Source: Micromonospora humi
GTDB lineage: Bacteria > Actinomycetota > Actinomycetes > Mycobacteriales > Micromonosporaceae
NCBI RefSeq assembly: GCF_900090105.1
Contig: NZ_FMDM01000005.1
Coordinates: 310,001 to 374,000, forward strand
DNA length: 64,000 bases
Direction of reading: 5' to 3'
Part shown: positions 7,029-15,650 of the stretch, one piece after another
Layout: the number at the start of each line of letters is the position of its first letter
Numbering within the stretch: position 1 is the stretch's first letter
Notes under the pieces: generated by a model
Seen by the model: only the letters and a program-made list of their open reading frames with translations
The model's database searches: none
What the model was told of the DNA's origin: nothing
Made by a program: the position numbers and the translations under genes

Positions 7029-7907
7029 ATGCGAATTGGCATCGTGATCCTGCCGGACCAGCGCTGGTCGCAGGCGCGCCGGCGGTGGGCGCAGGCGGAC
7101 GAGTGGGGTTTCGACCACGCGTGGACCTACGACCACCTGGGCTGGCGTGACCTGGTGGACGGGCCCTGGTTCGACTCGTGGACGACGTTGACGGCGGCGG
7201 CGACGGTCACCTCCCGGGTCCGCCTGGGCACGCTCGTCGCCTCGCCGAACTTCCGCCACCCGGCGGCGTTCGCCCGCCAGGTCACCGCGCTCGACGACGT
7301 CTCCGACGGCCGGGTGCTGCTCGGGCTCGGTGCGGGCGGCATCGGCTTCGACTCGGCGGTGCTCGGCGGGGAGACGCTGCCGCCCCGGCAGCGGGTGGAC
7401 CGGTTCGCCGAGTTCACCGAGCTGCTCGACCTGATCCTGCGCGAGGACGGCACGACCTGGCGCGGGGAGTGGTTCGCCGCGGTGGACGCCCGCAACAACC
7501 CCGGCTGCGTCCAGCGGCCCCGGGTGCCGTTCGTGATGGCCGCGAACGGGCCGCGCTCGATGCGCCTGGTCGCCCGGTTCGGGCAGGGCTGGGTCACCAC
7601 CGGTCTCGACGGCGACGACCTGGAGGCCTGGTGGGGCACCGTGGCGGAGCTGTCCGACCGGATGACCCGGACGCTGGAGGAGGCGGGCCGCGATCCGGCC
7701 ACGCTCGACCGCTATCTCTCGCTGGACTCGGCCCCGGTCTTCTCGCTGACCAGCGCCGACCTGTTCGCGGAGCAGGTGGCCCGGGCGGCCCGGCTGGGCT
7801 TCACCGACGTGGTGACGCACTGGCCCCGGGCCAGCAGCTGGTACGCCGGCGACGAGGCGGTGCTGGCCGAGGCGGCCGCGCTGCTGCCGGAGTTGCGCCA
7901 GGTGTAA
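7029..7907 (+). CDS. LLM-class (luciferase-like) F420-dependent oxidoreductase
   Basis: The 292-residue protein starts MRIGIVILPDQRW. It has the TIM-barrel pattern of bacterial luciferase relatives: EWGFDHAWTYDHLGW, TSRVRLGTLVASPNFRHPAAFARQV, and DGRVLLGLGAGG. In actinobacteria this subgroup mostly uses coenzyme F420 and occasionally FMN; the substrate cannot be inferred. Although the frame is open far upstream to 6390, that stretch is antisense or out of frame to the PP2C gene; a -10-like TACCCT just before the ATG supports this start. The stop codon TAA is itself part of the hairpin repeat that follows, and the next gene is convergent. Confidence 0.88.
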   Translation: MRIGIVILPDQRWSQARRRWAQADEWGFDHAWTYDHLGWRDLVDGPWFDSWTTLTAAATVTSRVRLGTLVASPNFRHPAAFARQVTALDDVSDGRVLLGLGAGGIGFDSAVLGGETLPPRQRVDRFAEFTELLDLILREDGTTWRGEWFAAVDARNNPGCVQRPRVPFVMAANGPRSMRLVARFGQGWVTTGLDGDDLEAWWGTVAELSDRMTRTLEEAGRDPATLDRYLSLDSAPVFSLTSADLFAEQVARAARLGFTDVVTHWPRASSWYAGDEAVLAEAAALLPELRQV

Positions 7908-7958
7908 GGAGGGGGCCCCGCTTAACGCATTCTGCATAGGCGGGGCCCCTGCTTAACA
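7905..7958. terminator. Convergent-gene hairpin repeat, copy 2
   Basis: GGGGCCCCGC (7912-7921) and GCGGGGCCCC (7940-7949) form a 10-bp stem around the same loop core, TTAACGCATTCTGCATAG. The element begins with the TAA stop of the LLM gene and ends three bases before the stop of the convergent ASCH gene. Confidence 0.8.
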
Positions 7959-7960
7959 CC

Positions 7961-8374
7961 TCAGGTGCCGACGCTGCCCTCGGCGGAGACGAGCCGGAAT
8001 CGGAGGCAGACGATCCGGCTGTCGTCGGTGACCGGCGTGCCCTGCCGGGCCCAGTACGCGCCGTGGCCGGCCCGCCACTCCTCGATCGACCGGTCGCCCT
8101 CGCCCTCGGCGCGGGCGAACTCCCACGGCACGTCGGCGAAGCGCACCACCTCGACGCCGGTGATCTCGACGACGCCGACCAGCGCGTCGTGGTCGTCGAC
8201 CAGGGCCAGCCGTTCGCCGACGTGTTCCAGTTCCTCGTTCTCCTCGGCGTACTCGCCGATCAGACCGGCGGTGGCGGTCTTCACGCCGGCGAGCACGAGG
8301 TTGTTCAGGTCGGCGCGCAGCCCGCCGGGGGTGCCGAGGGCGAGCGCGCGCAGTCCACCGATGCGGGGCCACAT
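7961..8374 (-). CDS. ASCH-domain protein
   Basis: The 137-residue protein matches the ASCH fold, a PUA-like RNA-binding beta barrel. Visible features are LVLAGVKTATAGLIGEYAEE near the N terminus, where the GxKxxT segment lines the putative RNA or nucleoside pocket, and the closing segment EFARAEGEGDRSIEEWRAGH. Some ASCH proteins bind RNA and others hydrolyse N4-acetylcytidine; the present one cannot be assigned. It ends next to the repeat hairpin and lies 14 bases downstream of the questin-oxidase-like gene on the same strand, so both may share the MerR-type promoter near 9430. Confidence 0.85.
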   Translation of the reverse strand: MWPRIGGLRALALGTPGGLRADLNNLVLAGVKTATAGLIGEYAEENEELEHVGERLALVDDHDALVGVVEITGVEVVRFADVPWEFARAEGEGDRSIEEWRAGHGAYWARQGTPVTDDSRIVCLRFRLVSAEGSVGT

Positions 8375-8388
8375 CCTGCCGAGGCTAC

Positions 8389-9408
8389 TCAGATCAGCCG
8401 GCCGGCGTGGGCGGGTGCGGCCAGTACCCGCTGGTCACCTGTCGTCGCGTAGGCCTCCAGCACCGCGTCGGCGAGCTTCACCACGTGTTCGTCGCCGTGC
8501 CGGGCCGCCCGGGCGAACACCTCGTCCGGATCGGCGGATCCGCCGACCGGCGCCGAGGCGGCCGGCGTCGGTGCCGCGTACACCGAGGTCACGGCCGCCG
8601 TCGCGGACCAGGCCGCGGCGACGCTCGGGGCCCGCAGCGCCGGGTCCAGGGCCGGCAGGGTACGCAGCACCGCGGTCGGCGCGGTGACCGCGTGCACCAG
8701 CATGACCGGCTCGCCGTGCCCGAACCGCAGGTAGTCCAGCGCGGCCCGGTGCACCATCTCGCCGAGCGTGCGGGCGGCCTCCTCCGGGTCGGCCGGCGCG
8801 CGCAGCGCGGTCACCGCGCCGGGCCATCCGGGTACGCCGGTCAGCCGACCCAGCCGTTCCCGGATGCCGCCGGTCCGCTCGGCGATCCGGGGCACCCCGG
8901 CCAGCGCGGACGCGACGTCGGAGCGGCCGGTGAGCGGGCCGGCGCCGGGCACCGGCTGCCAGCGGGCCGCCCAGTAGCCGAGCGCCTGACCCAGCTCGGT
9001 GCGACGCTCCGGGGTCTCCCCGTCGACACGCAGCACCCGCACCGCGTGGCCGACCCGGATCACACCGTGGGTGGCGCCGGCCGCGATGCCGGGCAGCAGC
9101 CGGGGCCACCACTCGCCGAGGACGTCCCGCCACGGCCGCTCCCGCAGGTCGCGATCGAAGTGGTGGAGCCAGTCGCCGGTCCGTTTCGGGTCACCGAGCG
9201 CGGCGCGCCAGTCGTCGATCGGCCGCAGCCCGCGGGGCAGCTCGTCGAGTCGGCGCAGGTAGCCGTCGAGCCAGCGGTGCACGCCGGCGCCCTGCCCGTG
9301 CCGGACCAGCGCCTCGGCGGCCATCGGCCCGTGGTTGGAGAGCCAGCCTTCGAACTCGGGTCCGGTGCGGTGCAGTCGGTGGTACGCCTCGTCCAGGATG
9401 TCGTCCAT
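8389..9408 (-). CDS. Questin oxidase-like protein (DUF4243 family)
   Basis: I use the ATG at 9408 (MDDILDEAYHRLHRTGPEFE, 339 residues). An in-frame TTG at 9429 would add seven residues, but the putative -10 GACGAT ends six bases before the ATG, which points to a leaderless message from 9408. The N terminus, with EFEGWLSNHGPMAAEALVRHG, and the scattered histidines over the whole length match questin oxidase-like proteins, some of which carry out Baeyer-Villiger-type ring opening of anthraquinones in fungi. Whether this bacterial member does so is unknown. The promoter has the 19-base spacer and palindrome of MerR/SoxR-regulated genes, so expression is probably activated by a redox- or ligand-sensing MerR protein not encoded next to it. 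Confidence 0.78.
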   Translation of the reverse strand: MDDILDEAYHRLHRTGPEFEGWLSNHGPMAAEALVRHGQGAGVHRWLDGYLRRLDELPRGLRPIDDWRAALGDPKRTGDWLHHFDRDLRERPWRDVLGEWWPRLLPGIAAGATHGVIRVGHAVRVLRVDGETPERRTELGQALGYWAARWQPVPGAGPLTGRSDVASALAGVPRIAERTGGIRERLGRLTGVPGWPGAVTALRAPADPEEAARTLGEMVHRAALDYLRFGHGEPVMLVHAVTAPTAVLRTLPALDPALRAPSVAAAWSATAAVTSVYAAPTPAASAPVGGSADPDEVFARAARHGDEHVVKLADAVLEAYATTGDQRVLAAPAHAGRLI

Positions 9409-9414
9409 CCGTCG

Positions 9415-9445
9415 ATCGTCCGGGTTCAAGCTTGCTTGAGGTCAA
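9415..9445 (-). promoter_or_regulatory. MerR/SoxR-type promoter with 19-base spacer
   Basis: Read on the minus strand, TTGACC (-35, 9445-9440) is followed by 19 bases and GACGAT (-10, 9420-9415). The spacer holds CCTCAAG-CAAG-CTTGAAC, which matches the SoxR-box layout CCTCAAG-N4-CTTGAGG at 12 of 14 arm positions. The site overlaps the last codons of the phosphoribosyltransferase gene. Confidence 0.6.
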
Positions 9446-9996
9446 GCGTCGGGGAGTTGGTCGCCGGTGAGCAGGGCGCGCAGCCGCAGCCGTCCGGACA
9501 CGGCGGGCGGGCAGGTGGACACCAGCGCGACGGCGCCGACCGGCTCGGCGGCGGCGTCCCGGACCAGCCGGTGCAGCGCGTCGAGCTGTGCGCCGGTGTC
9601 GACCCAGTCGTCCACCAGCAGCACCCGGTCGGCCGGGCCGAGGCGTCGGCCGTCCACGCCGATGCGCAGCCGCTGCCCACGGTGGTCGGGCGGGGTCTCC
9701 GCCCACCGTGTCGGCCCGACCCGCCGCCGTTCACCGCCCGCCTTGTACGCGGGCAGGAAGCCCGCGCCGACGGCGGTCGCGACCAGCGGTCCGAGCAGCA
9801 GGCCGGTCACCTCTGGGGCGATCACCACGGTGGGCCGCGCGTCGGGGTGCAGGCCGGCCAGCGCGGGCCCGACCTCGGCGAGCACGTCGGGGTCGCGCCA
9901 CCAGCCGGAGAGGTCGCTGACCAGGTGGCTGCTGGCCGGCCCGGGGTCGGTCCAGCGGAACAACTCGACCAGGCGACGGCTCAGCACGCGTTCCAT
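9442..9996 (-). CDS. Type I phosphoribosyltransferase-like protein
   Basis: The 184-residue protein carries the PRPP-binding loop VLLVDDWVDTGAQLDALHRL, the signature of type I phosphoribosyltransferases, preceded by TVVIAPEVTGLLLGPLVATA, which resembles the substrate-side beta strand. It is related to orotate, xanthine and adenine enzymes but is not pyrE, which lies at 56760. The base used is unknown. Its stop overlaps the promoter of the questin-oxidase-like gene, and its upstream region is shared with the divergent RlpA-like gene at 10155. Confidence 0.8.
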   Translation of the reverse strand: MERVLSRRLVELFRWTDPGPASSHLVSDLSGWWRDPDVLAEVGPALAGLHPDARPTVVIAPEVTGLLLGPLVATAVGAGFLPAYKAGGERRRVGPTRWAETPPDHRGQRLRIGVDGRRLGPADRVLLVDDWVDTGAQLDALHRLVRDAAAEPVGAVALVSTCPPAVSGRLRLRALLTGDQLPDA

Positions 9997-10154
9997 CCTG
10001 CACGCCTTCCACCGTTCGGCCCAGCGAGGATGGCGTGATCGGCTACACGTACCAGGGTAAATGCGGGCATACCACCATGATCACGTTGACTTCGGAAGTG
10101 CTTCTCTCGTTACGGTCCGGGCCGGTTTGTTGAGTTGACGAGAGGACCGACCCG

Positions 10155-10790
10155 GTGGCTGCTAGGCACCTTCGTACCCGTTCGTTGTTCTCCTCGCCCG
10201 CCGGCATCGCCGCCACCGCGGCGGTCGGCGTGGCGCTCGCCGTCGGCGGCACCGTCGGCGCGGTGCAGCTCACCTCCGCCGAGCCCCCGGCCGGGCCGGC
10301 CGCCGTCGAGGCGCTGCCCAGCACGCTCGCCCCCACCCCGGCCGCGCCGTCGCCGAGCGCGTCCGCCTCGCCGACCCTCAGTCCGTCGCCGAAGGCCACG
10401 CCGAGCGCGAAGCCCACCCGCACCCAGCCGGCGTCGCGCGGCAAGGCCCGGACCGCGGCGCCGAAGCCGACCGCCACGAAGAAGAAGACCGCCGCCCCGA
10501 AGGTGGTGGACAGCGGCTCCTGCGGCGCGTCCTTCTACGACGAGGGCCAGATGACCGCGAACGGGGAGACGTTCAACCCGGACGCGCTGACCGCCGCGCA
10601 CAAGACCCTGCCGTTCAACACGAAGGTCCGGGTCACCAACCCGGCCAACGGCAAGTCCGTGGTGGTCCGGATCAACGACCGCGGTCCGTACATCGACGGC
10701 CGGTGCATCGACCTGTCCCGCGCCGCGTTCGCGGCCATCGCCTCGACCGGCCTCGGTGAGGTGGACGTCCGCTACGAGGTGCTCGGCTGA
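10155..10790 (+). CDS. RlpA-like double-psi beta-barrel secreted protein
   Basis: The 211-residue protein has an N-terminal membrane or signal segment ([20 protein letters not shown], about residues 18-37), a Pro/Ser/Ala/Lys-rich linker suited to crossing the wall, and a C-terminal double-psi beta barrel from about residue 120. That domain shows [41 protein letters not shown] and [11 protein letters not shown], the standard RlpA/expansin pattern with the catalytic-type aspartate in NDRGP. RlpA relatives cleave denuded glycan strands or bind peptidoglycan. The GTG at 10155 follows GAGAGG. A long-loop hairpin follows the stop, and the SpoIIE-type phosphatase gene begins 68 bases on. Confidence 0.88.
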   Translation: MAARHLRTRSLFSSPAGIAATAAVGVALAVGGTVGAVQLTSAEPPAGPAAVEALPSTLAPTPAAPSPSASASPTLSPSPKATPSAKPTRTQPASRGKARTAAPKPTATKKKTAAPKVVDSGSCGASFYDEGQMTANGETFNPDALTAAHKTLPFNTKVRVTNPANGKSVVVRINDRGPYIDGRCIDLSRAAFAAIASTGLGEVDVRYEVLG

Positions 10791-10858
10791 CCGGCCCGTC
10801 AGGCAGAACTTCCGCGACGGACGGGCCAGGTTCATTCTCCGTCTCACATCCATCAGGC

Positions 10859-11986
10859 ATGCTGTCCGATGTACGCACTCGACCCTTCCAGCCGGGCCAC
10901 GGCCCGCTGAGCCCCGGATCCCGCGCCGGCCTCGGCGCGGCCCTCGCGCTGCTCGCGATCGTCTCGGCCGTGGAGGCCGGCGACGGTCGACCGGCGCACT
11001 ACCTCGCGCTGATGGCCGCCGCGCCGGTCGTGGCCGCCGCGTTGGCCGACTGGCGGGTGGTGCTCGCGGTGGGGGCGCTGGCCACCTCGGCCGGCATCGC
11101 CTTCGCGATGTGCGAGCGGGGCGCCTCGCTGGTGACCGCGGTCAACGTGGCCGCGATCGCGCTGGTCACCGTGATCGCCGCCGCCACGGCCGCGGTGCGG
11201 CAGCGTCAGGCGGAACGGATCGTGGAGCTGTCCCGGCTCGCCTCGGTGGCCCAGCAGGCGGTGCTGCGTCCACTCGGCCCACAGGTCGGCACGCTGGCGG
11301 TGGCCGCGCGCTACATCTCCTCCACCGCGACCGCCGAGATCGGCGGTGACCTGTACGAGGTGATGGACACCCCGTACGGCGTCCGCATGATCATCGGTGA
11401 CGTACGCGGCAAGGGCCTGGACGCGGTCCGGCTCGCCAGCATCGTGCTCGGCTCCTACCGCCACGTGGCCTACGAACGGGCCGACCTGCGCGCGGTGGTG
11501 ACCGACCTGGACCGGGCGGTGGCCCGCAACGTCGGCGACGAGGACTTCGTCACCGCCGCGCTGGTCGAGGAGCGCGGCGGCACGCTCACCATCGTCAACT
11601 GCGGGCATCCGCCGCCGCTGCTGCTGCGCCGCGGTCAGGTGATCCCGCTGGAGCCGCCGGCACCCGCGCCGCCGCTCGGCTTCATGCCGGTGGTCCGGCC
11701 CCGGGTGGAGCGGTTGGAGCCGGGAGACCGGCTGCTGCTGTTCACCGACGGGCTGGGCGAGGCCCGGCGGGACGGGGAGTTCTTCCCGACCGCCGACCGG
11801 GCCTGGCGCCTGCTCGGCCACGGCACCGTCGGCGACGGGCTCGCCTCGCTGGAGACCGCGCTCGTCGAGTGGGTGCACGGTCGCCTCGACGACGACATCG
11901 CCCTGGTCCTGATGGAGTACGCCGGCCCTCGGAACGCCGCGGCGGCCCCGGTGCCGAGCTGGGAGGTCGGCGCCGCCGACGGGTGA
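10859..11986 (+). CDS. Membrane-anchored SpoIIE-type PP2C phosphatase
   Basis: The 375-residue protein begins with several hydrophobic helices (residues 25-120), then a helical linker (RQRQAERIVELSRLASVAQ) and a SpoIIE/PP2C phosphatase domain. Metal-binding motifs are AEIGGDLYEVM, MIIGDVRGKGLDAV, FTDGLGEARRDGEFFP and DDDIALVLME. Such enzymes dephosphorylate anti-sigma-factor antagonists in partner-switching systems. No STAS-domain or anti-sigma kinase gene is adjacent, so its partner must be elsewhere. The Ala/Pro tail after LVLMEYAG is probably disordered. Together with the MerR-PP2C fusion this is the second PP2C-fold enzyme within 6 kb; I see no sequence link between them. Confidence 0.9.
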   Translation: MLSDVRTRPFQPGHGPLSPGSRAGLGAALALLAIVSAVEAGDGRPAHYLALMAAAPVVAAALADWRVVLAVGALATSAGIAFAMCERGASLVTAVNVAAIALVTVIAAATAAVRQRQAERIVELSRLASVAQQAVLRPLGPQVGTLAVAARYISSTATAEIGGDLYEVMDTPYGVRMIIGDVRGKGLDAVRLASIVLGSYRHVAYERADLRAVVTDLDRAVARNVGDEDFVTAALVEERGGTLTIVNCGHPPPLLLRRGQVIPLEPPAPAPPLGFMPVVRPRVERLEPGDRLLLFTDGLGEARRDGEFFPTADRAWRLLGHGTVGDGLASLETALVEWVHGRLDDDIALVLMEYAGPRNAAAAPVPSWEVGAADG

Positions 11987-12035
11987 ACCGGAAGTGTGTA
12001 ATCGCTGTCACTTCCGAGATCGGCTTGTCGTTGCC

Positions 12036-12075
12036 TACCGGCGAGTAATACAGTCTGGAGTTACTGATCGGTAAC
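12036..12075 (+). promoter_or_regulatory. Operator-like repeats in the fadE5 promoter
   Basis: GTTAC-TGATCG-GTAAC (12060-12075) is an inverted repeat, and a related imperfect site TACCGGCGAGTA (12036-12047) lies one to three helical turns upstream. TTGTCG (12025-12030) with TACAGT (12049-12054, 18-base spacing) could be the promoter, in which case both sites overlap it. A TetR- or FadR-type fatty-acid regulator is the obvious candidate. Confidence 0.5.
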
Positions 12076-12102
12076 ACCTGTCCGGAAGCGGGGCCAGCGA
12101 GC

Positions 12103-13959
12103 ATGACCCACTACAAGAGCAACCTTCGGGACCTCGAGTTCAACCTGTTCGAGGTATTCGGGGCGGACCGGACGTTCGGCCAGGAGCCGTACACGGATCT
12201 GGACGTCGACACCGCCCGCAGCTTCCTCTCCGAGGTCGACCGCCTGTCCCGCGAGGACCTGGCCGCCAGCTACACGGACAGCGACCGCAACCCGCCGGTC
12301 TTCGACCCGGCGACGCACACCGCGCCCCTGCCGGAGTCGTTCAAGAAGTCGTACCAGGCGTTCATGGACTCCGAGTTCTGGCGCCTCGACCTGCCCGAGG
12401 CGCTCGGCGGCACGAACGCCCCGCGCGCCCTCTGGTGGTCGCTGGCCGAGCTGGTGCTCGGCGCCAACGCCCCGGTCTGGATGTACGCCTCCGGCCCGTC
12501 CTTCGCCCACGTGCTGCACGTCGAGGGCAACGAGGAGCAGAAGAAGTGGGCCCGACTGTTCATCGAGAAGCAGTGGGGCTCGACCATGGTGCTGACCGAG
12601 CCGGACGCCGGCTCGGACGTGGGCGCCGGCCGCACCCGGGCCGTCCAGCAGCCGGACGGCACCTGGCACATCGAGGGCGTCAAGCGCTTCATCACCTCCG
12701 GTGAGCACAACCTCAGCGACAACATCGTCCACTACGTGCTGGCCCGCCCGGTCGGCGTGGAGGGCGTCGGCGGCCCCGGCACCAAGGGCCTGTCCCTCTT
12801 CGTCGTGCCGAAGTTCCACTTCGACGCCGAGACCGGCGAGCTGGGCGAGCGCAACGGCGTCTACGCCACCAACGTCGAGCACAAGATGGGCCTGAAGGTC
12901 TCCAACACCTGCGAGGTGACCTTCGGCGAGCACGGCGTACCGGCCAAGGGTTGGCTGCTGGGCGACAAGCACGACGGCATCCGCCAGATGTTCATGATCA
13001 TCGAGTACGCCCGGATGATGGTTGGCACCAAGGCCATCGCCACGCTCTCCACCGGTTACCTGAACGCGCTGGAGTACGCCAAGAACCGGGTGCAGGGCGC
13101 CGACCTCGTCCAGCAGGCCGACAAGACCGCCCCCCGGGTCACCATCACCCACCACCCGGACGTGCGCCGCTCGCTGCTCATGCAGAAGTCGTACGCCGAG
13201 GGCCTGCGCGCGCTGGTCTGCTACACCGCCGGCTGGCAGGACAAGGTCGCGATCGCCGAGGCGGCCGGTGACGAGAAGGCCACCAAGCTGGCCAAGCGGG
13301 TCAACGACCTGCTCCTGCCGCTGGTCAAGGGCGTCGGCTCGGAGCGGGCGTACGAGCTGCTCGGCCACGAGTCGCTCCAGACGTACGGCGGCTCCGGCTT
13401 CCTCCAGGACTACCCGCTGGAGCAGTACGTCCGGGACGCCAAGATCGACACCCTCTACGAGGGCACCACGGCCATCCAGAGCCTCGACCTGATCTTCCGG
13501 AAGATCGTCCGGGACAACGGCAAGGCCCTGATGGCGGTCGCCGGCGAGATCCAGGAGCACATCACCTCCGAGGCCGGCAACGGCCAGCTCAAGGAGGAGC
13601 GCCAGGCGCTCGGCAAGGCGCTCGCCGAGATCCAGAACATCCTCGGCGTGATGACCGGCTGGCTGGGCGAGGCCCAGGCCGGCGACGCCCGCGCGCTCTA
13701 CAAGGTCGGCCTGAGCAGCCGCCGGTTCCTGCTCGCGATCGGCGACCTGGTGGTCGGCTGGCTGCTGCAGAAGCAGGCGGACGTGGCCCTGAAGGCGCTG
13801 GGCGGCGAGGTCTCCGCCACCGACAAGGCGTTCTACACCGGCAAGGTGGCCGCCGCCCGGTTCTTCGCCCGCGAGGTGCTGCCCCGCATCGGCGCGGACC
13901 GGCGGATCATCGAGGGCGCCGACCTGGAGATCATGGACCTTCCGGAAGAGGCCTTCTGA
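12103..13959 (+). CDS. fadE5: Acyl-CoA dehydrogenase, FadE5-like
   Basis: The 618-residue protein belongs to the long acyl-CoA dehydrogenase subgroup with an extra C-terminal helical domain. It closely resembles my memory of mycobacterial FadE5 from the N terminus ([18 protein letters not shown]) onward. Domains in order: N-terminal helices, the beta domain with [20 protein letters not shown] (FAD and acyl binding), central helices with the active-site glutamate in [11 protein letters not shown] (about E453), and a C-terminal bundle ending [12 protein letters not shown]. It introduces the alpha-beta double bond in fatty acyl-CoA in beta-oxidation. It stands alone, between an operator-bearing promoter and an 18-bp hairpin. 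Chain-length preference is not predictable here. Confidence 0.93.
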   Translation: MTHYKSNLRDLEFNLFEVFGADRTFGQEPYTDLDVDTARSFLSEVDRLSREDLAASYTDSDRNPPVFDPATHTAPLPESFKKSYQAFMDSEFWRLDLPEALGGTNAPRALWWSLAELVLGANAPVWMYASGPSFAHVLHVEGNEEQKKWARLFIEKQWGSTMVLTEPDAGSDVGAGRTRAVQQPDGTWHIEGVKRFITSGEHNLSDNIVHYVLARPVGVEGVGGPGTKGLSLFVVPKFHFDAETGELGERNGVYATNVEHKMGLKVSNTCEVTFGEHGVPAKGWLLGDKHDGIRQMFMIIEYARMMVGTKAIATLSTGYLNALEYAKNRVQGADLVQQADKTAPRVTITHHPDVRRSLLMQKSYAEGLRALVCYTAGWQDKVAIAEAAGDEKATKLAKRVNDLLLPLVKGVGSERAYELLGHESLQTYGGSGFLQDYPLEQYVRDAKIDTLYEGTTAIQSLDLIFRKIVRDNGKALMAVAGEIQEHITSEAGNGQLKEERQALGKALAEIQNILGVMTGWLGEAQAGDARALYKVGLSSRRFLLAIGDLVVGWLLQKQADVALKALGGEVSATDKAFYTGKVAAARFFAREVLPRIGADRRIIEGADLEIMDLPEEAF

Positions 13960-13973
13960 TCCCGTTCCGACCC

Positions 13974-14013
13974 CGACGGCGGCCGGCGAGCACCCGCTCG
14001 CCGGCCGCCGTCG
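13974..14013 (+). terminator. Strong hairpin terminator after fadE5
   Basis: An 18-bp perfect stem (CGACGGCGGCCGGCGAGC with its complement) closes on the loop ACCC, 15 bases after the fadE5 stop codon. Confidence 0.8.
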
Positions 14014-14048
14014 ACAGCTCGCCCGGGTCCGGGCGGTAGGAGCCACAG

Positions 14049-14591
14049 GTGGACGACAGCGCAACCGCACCGGCCACCGGCGCCCAGCACACCGTCAGCG
14101 GGCGGCTGCTGCTGCGCGCGCCCACGGCCGCCGACCTGGCGGACGTCTTCCGGATCCACGGCGATCCCCGGACCAACCAGTTCAACCCGGCGGGGCCGCA
14201 CACCGGCGTGGACGCCAGCGGGGAACTGCTCGACGAGTGGCTCGACCACTGGCGCCGGCACGGCTTCGGTTACTGGGCGGTGCAGTCCGCGTCGAGCGGT
14301 GAGGTGCTCGGCTTCGCCGGCGTCCGGCACGGGCAGTGGATCGGTCGTCCCATGCTCAACCTGTACTACCGCTTCGCCCCGCCGCACTGGGGTTGGGGCT
14401 ACGCCACCGAGGCGGCACGACACGCCGTCGAGTGGGCCGCCACGCATGTGCCCGGCCCGCCCGTACTGGCTCGCACCACGGCGGACAACCTCCCGTCCAT
14501 CCGGACGGCGCAGGCGGCTGGCCTGGTCCGGCGACCGGACCTCGACGCGACCCACGACGGGGTGCGAACGGTGGTGCTGGCCTCGCGCTGA
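14049..14591 (+). CDS. GNAT N-acetyltransferase, RimJ/RimL-like
   Basis: The 180-residue product starts at a GTG preceded by TAGGAG. The RimJ/RimL pattern is clear: TVSGRLLLRAPTAADLADVF, then FGYWAVQSASSGEVLGFAGV, the CoA loop WGWGYATEAARHAVEWA and the ending TADNLPSIRTAQAAGLVRRP. It should acetylate an N-terminal or small-molecule amine using acetyl-CoA; the acceptor is unknown. It is a different subtype from the GNAT at 3934. It lies between the fadE5 terminator and a small DUF6458 gene and seems to be transcribed alone. Confidence 0.88.
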   Translation: MDDSATAPATGAQHTVSGRLLLRAPTAADLADVFRIHGDPRTNQFNPAGPHTGVDASGELLDEWLDHWRRHGFGYWAVQSASSGEVLGFAGVRHGQWIGRPMLNLYYRFAPPHWGWGYATEAARHAVEWAATHVPGPPVLARTTADNLPSIRTAQAAGLVRRPDLDATHDGVRTVVLASR

Positions 14592-14755
14592 CGGTCACGG
14601 CCCCGCCGTTGGGCGGTGTCGACATCATGGCGAGGATTCACCCGCGTTGCCTGCCCGGGACGCCGGGCGGGTAGGCGGGCCGCAGGTGGGTAAGCGGCGG
14701 TCGGAGCTAGGACAGGGCACGCCCAAGGGCCACCGCACGGGGGAGTGCAGCGCAC

Positions 14756-15025
14756 ATGGGCATTGGCAGCGCCATCTTTCTCATCGCGCTCGGCGCGATC
14801 ATGACCTTCGCCATCCGGGCCAACGTCTGGTGGATCGACCTGCGCGCGGTCGGCTGGGTCTTCATCCTGGCCGGGCTGGGCGTCCTGCTGACCACGCTGT
14901 GGTTCTGGCAGGACCGTCGCAAGCGGGCCCGCACCCTCATCGTGGAGGAGAACCGGCTCTCGCACCCGACCGCGATGATGCCGCCGCCACCCGACCCGCC
15001 CCCGCCCACGGCCCCACCCTCCTGA
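14756..15025 (+). CDS. Small DUF6458 membrane protein, paralogue 1
   Basis: The 89-residue protein has two hydrophobic helices, GIGSAIFLIALGAIMTFAI (residues 2-20) and VGWVFILAGLGVLLTTLWFW (residues 32-51), followed by a basic patch and a Pro-rich tail. The pattern G(I/S)G-FLIA-GA-FA-N-W-DL--VGW-LM-AG matches the DUF6458 family of actinobacterial two-helix proteins. No function is known. A second copy lies 0.75 kb away at 15767, on the other side of an opposing SixA gene. A hairpin repeat follows. Confidence 0.85.
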   Translation: MGIGSAIFLIALGAIMTFAIRANVWWIDLRAVGWVFILAGLGVLLTTLWFWQDRRKRARTLIVEENRLSHPTAMMPPPPDPPPPTAPPS

Positions 15026-15060
15026 CACCGCCCGCAGGTGGCTGCCGTACCCGCGCGTGG

Positions 15061-15118
15061 GTGTTAAGAAGGGGCCCCGCCTCTACCGGAGGCGTTAAGC
15101 GGGGGCCCCTCCTTGCAC
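15061..15118. terminator. Convergent-gene hairpin repeat, copy 3 (reversed, variant loop)
   Basis: The stem of GGGGCCCCGC and GCGGGGGCCCC, flanked by GTGTTAAG and CTCCTTGCAC, matches copies 1, 2 and 4 read from the opposite strand. The loop differs: CTCCGGTAGA replaces ATTCTGCATA and adds an inner hairpin GCCTC-TACCG-GAGGC. It lies between the convergent DUF6458 and SixA genes. Confidence 0.78.
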
Positions 15119-15119
15119 C

Positions 15120-15650
15120 TCAGCCGCGGGCGGTGTGGCGGGTGGTGAGGGGGGCGCGGGTGAGGGTGGGCCAAGGGGTGGTGGGGTGGTGCACCACGAT
15201 GTCCGTGGTGCGCAGGCCGTCGGGATCCGCCTGATCCGGGGCGAGCAGCGCCGAGAGCAGCGAGATGCCCGGGTTGTGGGCGATCAGCAGCACCGTGCCG
15301 GCCGCCGGGTCGACGGCCCGGATCAGCTCCAGCAGCTCGTCCGGGTGCGCCTCGTACGCGGTCGGCTCGTAGCGCACGGCCGGTTTCGAGCCGGCCGGGC
15401 CGCCCTCCGCCGGGGAGCCGGTCATGCCCAACGCCACGCCGTGCCAGGTCTGCCGGGTACGCCGGGCCGGCGAGCAGAGCACCACGTCGGGCAGCAGCTC
15501 GTGCCGGGCCAGCCAGGCACCCGCCGCGGCGGCGTCGGCGTGACCACGGGCGGTCAGCGGCCGCTCCGCGTCGGATCCCTCCCGGGACTGCTCGGCCTTG
15601 GCGTGTCGCAGCAGCACCAACGTCCGCTGCCCGTTCCTGCCGTCCGTCAT
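15120..15650 (-). CDS. SixA-like histidine phosphatase
   Basis: The 176-residue protein is a histidine-phosphatase superfamily member. The catalytic RHG variant is LVLLRHAKAEQSREGSD near residue 12, followed by ERPLTARGHADAAAAGAWL, the conserved arginine stretch VVLCSPARRTRQTW, and the second catalytic histidine in VLLIAHNPGISLL. The RHAKAE form is typical of SixA, which removes phosphate from histidine in phosphotransfer proteins, though other phosphoester substrates are possible. It lies between two co-oriented DUF6458 genes but on the opposite strand, with a bidirectional hairpin at its 3' side. Confidence 0.87.
   Translation of the reverse strand: MTDGRNGQRTLVLLRHAKAEQSREGSDAERPLTARGHADAAAAGAWLARHELLPDVVLCSPARRTRQTWHGVALGMTGSPAEGGPAGSKPAVRYEPTAYEAHPDELLELIRAVDPAAGTVLLIAHNPGISLLSALLAPDQADPDGLRTTDIVVHHPTTPWPTLTRAPLTTRHTARG

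Noticed and set aside
12061..14070. A 669-codon minus-strand frame over fadE5.
   Set aside because: FadE5 on the plus strand is full length with catalytic Glu; the antisense frame also crosses its terminator and promoter.
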